From Albibacterium bauzanense (GTDB lineage: Bacteria > Bacteroidota > Bacteroidia > Sphingobacteriales > Sphingobacteriaceae): a stretch of 64,000 nucleotides of DNA. The position numbers and the translations under genes were made by a program. The first letter of the stretch is position 1. Each line of letters begins with the position of its first letter. The notes beneath the pieces are model-generated. The model saw only the letters and a list, made by a program, of their open reading frames with translations. It was not told the DNA's origin and did no database searches. The stretch spans positions 744,001 to 808,000 of the forward strand of contig NZ_SMGO01000001.1 of the NCBI RefSeq assembly GCF_004339765.1. Reading direction: 5' to 3'. This document shows, in pieces, positions 27,113 through 34,825 of the stretch.

Positions 27113-29071
27113 TTAGTTATATCCCGGATTCTGATATTTCTCTTTTTCATCCGGAGTCATTAACATTGACTCTATCTGACCTTGAGGAATAGGTCTAAGG
27201 TAATGGTATGGTTCAATAGTTCTAGTAACTGTTACTGCAGTATGATCTCCTTTTGCAGTTCCTGCTATTTTATAAGAAGAAGCTAAATCATTCCATTTCT
27301 GAGTACGTACCAGATCATACCAGCGATAACCTTCTCCATAGTATTCGCGTGAACGTTCAGCCAAAATATAATCAATGGTGATGTTAGCCGGAGTAAGTGC
27401 AGTCATAGCCGCACTATTATCTTCAACCTTAGCAACGTTTCCATTATTATCCCAACTCCATTTACCAGCTCTTGCTCTAATAACATTAATAAGCTCTCTA
27501 GCACTCTTACCAGATTTTACATTAGCACCTTTCACTGCGGCCTCTGCAGCTACAAAATAAAGCTCAGAAAACTTAGCAATATTAAAAGGACGTGTACTTG
27601 CAGCATTTGGCTGTCCTAATCCATCACCATTGTCAGTACGATAAGGTCCAAGTTTCCAAAGTCCCGGATACACAATTCTGCTTATTCCTTGTGGCCCCAC
27701 TACGTAATCTGATCTTCCAGGTAATGTTCCTGCCCCAATATTACTAGTCCCTTCATTACTTGGATAAACAATAGGAGTAATTGGTTCTTCATTCAAGAAA
27801 GTTAAAATTGCATCTCCAGGTGAAACCGGTAAATTGTTTGCGTTATACAATACTGTATTTGAGACACCTCCTTTTGGCCAATTACCTCTATAAACGCTAA
27901 CAAAAGTACCATCGTATCTAGAATCGAGTGTTTTATCAGCAAAGGTATTTACAATTGCACCAATTGTAGGAGCCATACGAGTCCACGGACGACCTAAATG
28001 TTGATCTGCTTCCCGCTGAACAGAACTTGTAGCACCACTTCCGTCTGCATTTGCCCCACTCCTAATATCTGTGTAGTTCCATGTCATCATCCATCCAGCG
28101 AAATTTTCAGGTGCACCTCCATTGGAATATGTAAGGCTACTTGCATTATAAAATTCGCTTGTTTCTGTATGATCAGCATATAGAAGAATCTCATTATTCC
28201 GGTCATTTGTACCAACATTTACATCATAGTAAGTTGCCTGTAATCCAAAAGGTCCGGGATTATCGATCGCCTCAGCTGCTATATCATATGCTTGTTGAAA
28301 ATACCATTGAGCATTATGTCCATCCGGATCTGTTCTGTCAGCTTGTGGATAGGTAGGTATATTATTTGGATTTTCTAACCACCATGCATAAGTAAGGTAA
28401 GCTTTTGCCAAATAAAGACGGGCAAGGGTTTTTGTAGCCCCACCGGTAACTCTTCCAACCATTGGTAAATCATCCACTGCTTTTATTAGGTCTGGAAATA
28501 CCCCTTTAGTATAAACTTCAGGAACGGTATTACGAACAGATGTTCTTGCAGGTTTATCATTAGGCATCAGCTCTCCTGAGCCTAAATCTAATGGAACCCC
28601 ACCAAAAGTCTGTACTAATTGAAAGTAGTCAAATGCTCTGAAGAACCTTGCTTCTGCAACAAGCGCATCAGATACACCCACTTCACTTGCATTCTCGATA
28701 ATACCACTGGCCGTATTTATATTTGATAAAGCAGCACCCCATAATACATCAGCTCGGCTACTCGAAGGTGTGAGCTGTCCTATACCAGAAAGGTCCATAT
28801 CTTTAAAGTTAGCATCAGCACTTTGAGCATAGGTTACTTCATCTGTACCTGTAAGTGTAGCATTATAGTAGTAGGCTTGGCCATATATATAGCGTAAATG
28901 AGCATACATAGATGTTATTCCACCCCTGATTCCTTTCTCAGTTTTGAAGAAGCCTGGTTCGTAAATGCTTCGCGGCTGCTCTTCTAAAATCTTTTTACAG
29001 CTTGGTGATAACATACAAATCACAGCTACTGCTATTAATGTCTTTATATTTATATATTTCATGATCATCAA
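27113..29071 (-). CDS. SusD/RagB nutrient-binding outer membrane lipoprotein (glucuronoxylan locus)
   Basis: A 652-aa surface lipoprotein that binds glycans and lids the SusC channel. The lipobox is MLSPSC and it ends in the typical SusD phrase EKYQNPGYN. Typical TPR-like regions: EARFFRAFDYFQLVQTFGGVPL and LARLYLAKAYLTYA; C-terminal YILAERSREYYGEGYRWYDLVR. The start at 29071 or Met4 at 29062 are both possible. It lies 3 bp after susC. Predicted ligand: glucuronic-acid-substituted xylo-oligosaccharides, inferred from the locus. Confidence 0.93.
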   Translation of the reverse strand: MMIMKYINIKTLIAVAVICMLSPSCKKILEEQPRSIYEPGFFKTEKGIRGGITSMYAHLRYIYGQAYYYNATLTGTDEVTYAQSADANFKDMDLSGIGQLTPSSSRADVLWGAALSNINTASGIIENASEVGVSDALVAEARFFRAFDYFQLVQTFGGVPLDLGSGELMPNDKPARTSVRNTVPEVYTKGVFPDLIKAVDDLPMVGRVTGGATKTLARLYLAKAYLTYAWWLENPNNIPTYPQADRTDPDGHNAQWYFQQAYDIAAEAIDNPGPFGLQATYYDVNVGTNDRNNEILLYADHTETSEFYNASSLTYSNGGAPENFAGWMMTWNYTDIRSGANADGSGATSSVQREADQHLGRPWTRMAPTIGAIVNTFADKTLDSRYDGTFVSVYRGNWPKGGVSNTVLYNANNLPVSPGDAILTFLNEEPITPIVYPSNEGTSNIGAGTLPGRSDYVVGPQGISRIVYPGLWKLGPYRTDNGDGLGQPNAASTRPFNIAKFSELYFVAAEAAVKGANVKSGKSARELINVIRARAGKWSWDNNGNVAKVEDNSAAMTALTPANITIDYILAERSREYYGEGYRWYDLVRTQKWNDLASSYKIAGTAKGDHTAVTVTRTIEPYHYLRPIPQGQIESMLMTPDEKEKYQNPGYN

Positions 29072-29074
29072 TCT

Positions 29075-32000
29075 TTAAAATGTTAAATTAATACCAACTA
29101 AATAGCTACGAGTTGCCGGAGCATTTGTACCTATTGTTAGCAACCTCCTTAAGTTCTGAGAATATGCAACTGCCGCATTTTCATTACCATACGAGTTAGT
29201 TTCAGGATCCATACCAGATTCTTTCTTGTAAGGAGAGAATAAAACAAATGGATTTTGAGCAGTTAAATAAACACGAAGTCTGCTAACACCGATATCCTTT
29301 AACCAATTATTATTGTCAAAGTTGTAACCCAATGATAGCGTTCTTATTTTTAAGTATGATGCATCAAAATAACCCAAAGTACTTCCATATTTCGGATTAT
29401 CACTGCTTGTAATTCCACCTGGTTTAGGGTATGTAGCATCTGTATTTTCAGGAGTCCAATAATCTATTTTCACATTATTTCTACGTCCGCTCATCATATT
29501 AAGATAACCAGCCGAAGAATAAAGAGTACTGATTAATGTACCACCGCTTTTAAATGAACCAATAGCTGATAAATCAAAACCTTTATAAGAAACACGTGTA
29601 TTTAAACCCCCTTGAAACTTAGGTTCTATACTCATGATTTGTCTATCATCTGCGCCTATTGATCTAAGCGGTGTACCGTCTTCCGCATATTCACCGGTAT
29701 ATTTTACTTTAATCATACCTACATTTCCACCTGGTTCAAGTGTGCTTAAGTAAGGGTCACCTTCTTGCCAAAGACCAACTTTTTGATAATCGTATACTAC
29801 ATCAATAGGATGACCAACAAACCACCAGTTACCTTCATCTCTAGTAGCTCCAGATGCCAATGCAACCAGCTCATTTCTATTTGCATAAAGGTTAAAACCA
29901 GCTTCCCAAGTCCATCCATTATTATTGTCCACAATTACACCATTAAGAGAAAGCTCCAAACCTTTATTACGAGTTTGGCCAACGTTGGCAGTATAGCTGC
30001 CAACTCCTGAAGTAGAAGGTAAATTAACTCCTAAAAGAAGGTCTTTTGTGTTTGTAGTATAGTATTCGATTGTACCTGACAAGCGATTATTTAATAATGC
30101 AAAATCAACACCATAGTTAAATGTTTCTGAATACTCCCATCCTAAATCAGCATTCGGCAATTCAGTTACATAGTATCCTGTAGAATATTCGTCACCAAAG
30201 TTATATGGGCGGGTACTTAAACGTCCAAGTGTAGCATATGGCGCAACAGACTGATTAGATGTTTGTCCATAACCAGCTCTTAATTTTAACATGTTTATGA
30301 ATGAAACGTCTTGCATAAATGATTCATTGCTGATATTCCAACCGGCAGAAACAGCAGGATATGTATGCCATTGATGTCCTTTTGCTAACCTTGATGAACC
30401 ATCAGAACGTAATGTAGCAGATATCATATATCGGTTGTCATAAGAATACATTACCCTTCCCATCCAAGACATCAAACCGCTTACGCGATAGTTTTGTTCA
30501 TTCGGATTAACAGTAATCTCTCCGGCAGCTTGTCCTAAATTATAGAATTGGAAAGCATCAGCAGGAATATCTTTCGCTGAAATTCTAGAATCATTAAAAC
30601 GATTCTCTGAAGCAGAATATAATGCAACTACATTAAAATCATGTTTCTCGGCAAAAGTACGATCGTAGGTTACTAAATTCTCAATCGTCCAATCAGTAGT
30701 CATTGCATTACTAATAGATGCAGTTGATACCGTTTCAGGGTTAGAACTATTTATTCCAGTACCTGTGTAGCTACCACCATTAGCCTGACGATAGTTTAAG
30801 CCTAAATTAGCTCTGTATTTCAAACCTTCAACACCAGGTATTTTAACTTCACCATATAATGTATTATATGTTCCGTATGCTCTATTCTGACTTAACCATT
30901 CATCTTTTAAACTATTTACAATATCTCTTGAATAAGACCATGTCTCATCTAAAGGCATTCTAATAGTTCTTTTCCAGCTTCCATCTTCATTATAAGGATT
31001 TGCAATAGGAGACATACTTAATGCACCATATATACCTACATTAGATCCTTGAGTAACATTGAAATTACTGTTTGTAGTAAAACCAACACGGAAATATTCA
31101 CCAATTCCCTGATCAATGCTACCACGAATAGAATAACGTTTATATCCTTGAGTAGGAATTACTCCTTGATCTTCAAAGTAACCTGCATTAAAATAGTAGG
31201 TACCTTTTTCTGTTCCACCAGAAACACCAAAATCATGGCTTGTTGTCATTCCGGTTCTGTATAATAAATCTTGCCAATCGGTATTTGTATCATCCGACTC
31301 ATCTAATGAATTGGTGTATTGACCTGCAGCTTTACGCAAAGCAGCAAATTCAGAACCGTTCATCATTGGAAATTTAGCAAACAAATCTTTAGTACCAACA
31401 TAGCTATTATAGCTAAACTTAGCCTTTTGACCAATCTGACCTTTATTAGTTGTTACTATAATAACCCCATTAGCACCTCTTGAACCATAAATAGCAGTTG
31501 CCGATGCATCCTTCAAAATATCAATACTCTTGATATCATTAGAGTTAATATCTCCGATAGATCCTGCGAAAGGTATTCCATCCAACACAATTAATGGATC
31601 ATTACTTGCAGATAGAGAACGAGAACCCCTTATTCTAATCTGCATGGCCGCCCCTGGCTGAGATGAAGTTTGTGAAAGCTCCACTCCGGGTAAACGACCC
31701 TGTAAAGCCTGAGAAATATTAGCAGCGGGAACCTCTCGTAACGCATCTCCTTGTATAGAGGAAACGGAACCGGTAACTGCTTCTGCCCTTTGTGTTCCAT
31801 AACCTACAACTACAACATCCTGTAAACTAGTGCTCTCAGACTCCAGAACAACAATTACCTGCGATTCACCAGCAATGTCTACATCCTGGCTAATAAAACC
31901 AATAAAAGACACAACCAAGGTTGTTTCTCCTGTTGGAACAGCAATCGTAAAAGTTCCATCATTTGCACTAAGCGTACCTATAGATCCATTCTTGAGCTGC

Positions 32001-32149
32001 ACACTTGCATTGGTTAGAGGAGTTCCATCCTCACTTATTACTTTCCCCGTAACCGTCCTTTGTGCAAGGAGAAAGCAAGGTGTAAACACTACCAAAAATA
32101 AGGCTAGTGCTATACCCTTTAAATAACTTTTTTGTTTAGTTTTTTTCAT
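29075..32149 (-). CDS. SusC/RagA TonB-dependent outer membrane transporter (glucuronoxylan locus)
   Basis: A 1024-aa TonB-dependent importer. Signal peptide; an N-terminal carboxypeptidase-regulatory-like beta-sandwich (about 30-110); TonB-box region around LQDVVVVGYGTQ; plug domain with the SusC phrase LKDASATAIYGSRGANGVII; and a beta-barrel ending in VGINLTF. Normal length for SusC. First gene of the susCD unit, with a LacI operator and promoter about 210 bp upstream, leaving a long 5' untranslated leader. Cargo inferred from neighbours. Confidence 0.95.
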   Translation of the reverse strand: MKKTKQKSYLKGIALALFLVVFTPCFLLAQRTVTGKVISEDGTPLTNASVQLKNGSIGTLSANDGTFTIAVPTGETTLVVSFIGFISQDVDIAGESQVIVVLESESTSLQDVVVVGYGTQRAEAVTGSVSSIQGDALREVPAANISQALQGRLPGVELSQTSSQPGAAMQIRIRGSRSLSASNDPLIVLDGIPFAGSIGDINSNDIKSIDILKDASATAIYGSRGANGVIIVTTNKGQIGQKAKFSYNSYVGTKDLFAKFPMMNGSEFAALRKAAGQYTNSLDESDDTNTDWQDLLYRTGMTTSHDFGVSGGTEKGTYYFNAGYFEDQGVIPTQGYKRYSIRGSIDQGIGEYFRVGFTTNSNFNVTQGSNVGIYGALSMSPIANPYNEDGSWKRTIRMPLDETWSYSRDIVNSLKDEWLSQNRAYGTYNTLYGEVKIPGVEGLKYRANLGLNYRQANGGSYTGTGINSSNPETVSTASISNAMTTDWTIENLVTYDRTFAEKHDFNVVALYSASENRFNDSRISAKDIPADAFQFYNLGQAAGEITVNPNEQNYRVSGLMSWMGRVMYSYDNRYMISATLRSDGSSRLAKGHQWHTYPAVSAGWNISNESFMQDVSFINMLKLRAGYGQTSNQSVAPYATLGRLSTRPYNFGDEYSTGYYVTELPNADLGWEYSETFNYGVDFALLNNRLSGTIEYYTTNTKDLLLGVNLPSTSGVGSYTANVGQTRNKGLELSLNGVIVDNNNGWTWEAGFNLYANRNELVALASGATRDEGNWWFVGHPIDVVYDYQKVGLWQEGDPYLSTLEPGGNVGMIKVKYTGEYAEDGTPLRSIGADDRQIMSIEPKFQGGLNTRVSYKGFDLSAIGSFKSGGTLISTLYSSAGYLNMMSGRRNNVKIDYWTPENTDATYPKPGGITSSDNPKYGSTLGYFDASYLKIRTLSLGYNFDNNNWLKDIGVSRLRVYLTAQNPFVLFSPYKKESGMDPETNSYGNENAAVAYSQNLRRLLTIGTNAPATRSYLVGINLTF

Positions 32150-32572
32150 AATTAAGAGTTTAAAGTGGTTTTTCAGTATCTGATATTAGTCAGATCTAAT
32201 TAAAGGTTTAATTAAAAAGTCACTGTCGGGAATAAAGGTTGACGGCAACTATTCTGCGTTCAGAAATGTATTTGTGCTTCATAAATGTTATAATTTAATG
32301 GTTAAAAATATGTGCTATTATTGTATATGTTTTACAAAATAAGCATGCGATAAATTAAAGGTATCAATTAATATTATATTTTGCAACCGATTGCATTAAT
32401 TTATATTAAGAAAATCAAAATTATGCTAATAACAGGCTTTAATGAATACCATACTAATGCTATCGATTGTATTTATGAGAGAAATATTTTAACTATTTCA
32501 AACCAATAGGATACTAGGTAGATTTAACAACTACATAAATTATTGAAGGCTCAGAATATTGCCATGAGATAT
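32150..32572. other. Leader and control region upstream of susC
   Basis: 423 bp without a gene. Contains the LacI operator (32382-32395) and a predicted promoter; the roughly 200-nt transcribed leader shows no riboswitch that I recognise. The remainder, 32400-32572, is AT-rich with nothing evident. Confidence 0.6.
32356..32395 (-). promoter_or_regulatory. LacI operator and predicted promoter of susCD
   Basis: Operator TGCAACCGATTGCA at 32382-32395, identical to that at 20653. On the minus strand: TTG at 32386-32384 inside the operator, 20 nt, then TACCTTTA at 32363-32356, the same layout as the lacI promoter. Confidence 0.75.
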
Positions 32573-33271
32573 TTAAACTTTCATTTCTTGGAAAACAAAT
32601 CCAACTCCATAAATATTATTGATTTGAATTCTTTTGGAAGGAGATAACACCTTACGAAGCCTGGAAATAAAAACATCTAAACTTCGACCCATGAAATAAT
32701 CATTTTCACCCCATAAGTTCGTTAATATTTCTTCTCTAGAAAGAACTCGATTGCTAGAACGATATAAATAGAGTAATAGCTCAGCTTCTCTAATTGTAAG
32801 AGACACTTCCTCATTGTTTGGAAAAGTCAACCTTAAAAGATCTTGATTAAAAACAACATCACCGATTTTCAGACAAGCCGGATTATCTGAAGGAATTTTT
32901 TCAGTGCTTCTTCTAAGAATATTATTAATCCTTAACACCAATTCATCAATGTCAAAGGGTTTAGTAATGTAATCGTCTGCTCCAAGCTTTAATCCGGTAA
33001 GCCGATCGTGTTTTTCATTTCTTGCTGTTAGAAACACAAAGTATTGATCTTGATTTAACTTTAAGACCTTATTCACAAGATCAAAACCGTTACATCCAGG
33101 AAGATGAATATCTACCATAAGAAGGTCAAAATCATTATCTTTTAAATACATTCTATAAGCAGATTCTGCAGTTTTGAACCAACTCACCTTAAATCCTACA
33201 AGCTCCAAATATTGCTTGACTACATTGCCAAGATCATCCTCATCTTCAACATAAAGAATATTTTTTGTCAT
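32573..33271 (-). CDS. OmpR/PhoB-family response regulator
   Basis: A 232-aa regulator if started at the ATG at 33271 (MTKNILYVEDEDD); the frame extends further upstream but only into the kinase gene. Receiver: acidic pair EDED, phospho-acceptor Asp in LLMVDIHLPG, Lys in YITKPFDIDE. Winged-helix output: LTIREAELLLYLYRSSNRVLSREEIL and RSLDVFISRLRKVL. The start overlaps the kinase stop as ATGA, so they are translationally coupled. Likely target: the CATTA repeats before the divergent susC at 34826. Confidence 0.92.
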   Translation of the reverse strand: MTKNILYVEDEDDLGNVVKQYLELVGFKVSWFKTAESAYRMYLKDNDFDLLMVDIHLPGCNGFDLVNKVLKLNQDQYFVFLTARNEKHDRLTGLKLGADDYITKPFDIDELVLRINNILRRSTEKIPSDNPACLKIGDVVFNQDLLRLTFPNNEEVSLTIREAELLLYLYRSSNRVLSREEILTNLWGENDYFMGRSLDVFISRLRKVLSPSKRIQINNIYGVGFVFQEMKV

Positions 33272-34662
33272 AGCGTTGTTTTCTTTATAATGATACAGAA
33301 TGTAGTGTAATGTCCTTCCTTGCTCTGAATTTCCAATTGCCATTCATGCATTTTTATAATTTCGTTTACATAAAATAACCCTAAACCCAAACCACCGTTA
33401 CTTTTTCTAATATCTGCTTGATAGAATTTTTCAAAAACTTTTTTACGTAAATTTTTAGGAATTCCTACACCATTGTCAGTTATATAAAGTCGTATTTCAT
33501 TATTATTCTTTTTTATGCCAAAGTGAATTAATTTAGATGAGGAGAGATTATGCTTGATGGCATTATCAATAATATTATTTAATAAAGTTATCAGCAAAAA
33601 ACGATCGGCTTTAATAATAACTCCTTCATAATTATCAAAATTATTACTGAATACCACATTCCTATCCTTCTTTAATTCATATTCTTGCGTTATTTCATTT
33701 ATGAATCCTATTAGTTCTAGGTTTGTTTTTTTTATTTGTTTTTTATTAAACTTAACGGTGTCTACTACTTGACTTACAAAAGTTTTTAATCGCAAACTTT
33801 GACGCTCAATAACATTAGTTAACAACGTTTTATTATCATCATCAATATTTTTCCTTTGTAAGCTTTTATTAGCAACAAGAATGGTGGCAATTGGTGTGTT
33901 AAACTCATGTGTTATGTTATTTATAAAGTCTGATCTTATTTCAGAAAGTGCTTTTTGCTTTAACCAGTTTTTATACGTTAAAAAATAAATACCAATAACT
34001 AAAACGATGGAAATAAAAGACAGAATAAATGTTGATAAAGAGCTTTTCAAAATCGCCTGAATTCTATTTTTTGTATCCACATGTAATAGAAAAACAAGAG
34101 AATAAGTATTAGGTTCTGCGCTACTTACCTTTAATGAGGTTATTAGATTCTGTGGATTAAGGTCAATTAAATCACCACTAATTACAGACGACAATTCATT
34201 CGATGGCTTTCTATCAAATAAGTCTATAAACTCAGTTCCGTCAAAGGTTATTTTTAATTTTTCAATAACTAAAGCATAATGAAGGTCTTCCTTTAACTGG
34301 TTCTCAATAACAATATGTCTAATTACCCTATCCATATTGCTTGATTGTCGAAGTTTCTGAAAAAGACTATCACTAATCAATTGTGCTTTTTTAGTGAATT
34401 CTTTTCGATTATTATAATAGAGAAACTCTAGTTCTGGCAGTTTAGGGTTAATATAACCATCTATGATGCTTTGTCCTCCTGGAAAAAGCTTGTCATTGTG
34501 AATAATCTGATTATAGCTTTCGCTAATTGCGGCTTTTTCATTTAAGTAATATTGTTTGTTATTTAATATAACGGTATTGTAGACCAATCTAGATTGAACA
34601 AAGATCAATATTGCTAGACTTAACAAAGCAATAACTTTATATAGTTTGATGGTTGAACTCAT
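33268..34662 (-). CDS. Sensor histidine kinase of the second nutrient locus
   Basis: A 464-aa membrane kinase: helix 1 (about 7-28), a periplasmic sensor region of about 180 residues with no recognised domain, helix 2 (about 208-228), HisKA with His252 in NITHEFNTP, and HATPase motifs NNIIDNAIKHN, DNGVGIPK and GGLGLGLFYV. It is divergent from the SusC2 operon (163-bp gap) and overlaps its regulator gene downstream. By location it probably senses the substrate imported by the divergent SusCD pair. Confidence 0.92.
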   Translation of the reverse strand: MSSTIKLYKVIALLSLAILIFVQSRLVYNTVILNNKQYYLNEKAAISESYNQIIHNDKLFPGGQSIIDGYINPKLPELEFLYYNNRKEFTKKAQLISDSLFQKLRQSSNMDRVIRHIVIENQLKEDLHYALVIEKLKITFDGTEFIDLFDRKPSNELSSVISGDLIDLNPQNLITSLKVSSAEPNTYSLVFLLHVDTKNRIQAILKSSLSTFILSFISIVLVIGIYFLTYKNWLKQKALSEIRSDFINNITHEFNTPIATILVANKSLQRKNIDDDNKTLLTNVIERQSLRLKTFVSQVVDTVKFNKKQIKKTNLELIGFINEITQEYELKKDRNVVFSNNFDNYEGVIIKADRFLLITLLNNIIDNAIKHNLSSSKLIHFGIKKNNNEIRLYITDNGVGIPKNLRKKVFEKFYQADIRKSNGGLGLGLFYVNEIIKMHEWQLEIQSKEGHYTTFCIIIKKTTL

Positions 34663-34725
34663 TTTTAGATTATGGGAATAACTAAAATTAGAGAATATTC
34701 TTTAAGGAAAATCATATTAAGTATC

Positions 34726-34752
34726 CATTAACAATTCATTAGGAATTCATTA
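34726..34752. promoter_or_regulatory. Three CATTA direct repeats with 11-bp period, candidate response-regulator site
   Basis: CATTA occurs at 34726-34730, 34737-34741 and 34748-34752; the last two are inside the longer repeat ATTCATTA (34734-34741, 34745-34752). An 11-bp direct-repeat period is typical of OmpR-family binding. The site lies in the 163-bp gap between the divergent kinase and susC genes. Confidence 0.5.
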
Positions 34753-34825
34753 ACAGGCCCCTCAGCCTATAATATCTAATTTTATCCAACAGTTAACCAA
34801 TCATTTACAGGATAAATCAAATTCT

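Noticed and set aside
32150-32381. Riboswitch in the long susC leader
   Set aside because: No conserved aptamer core was recognised; the long leader alone is not evidence.
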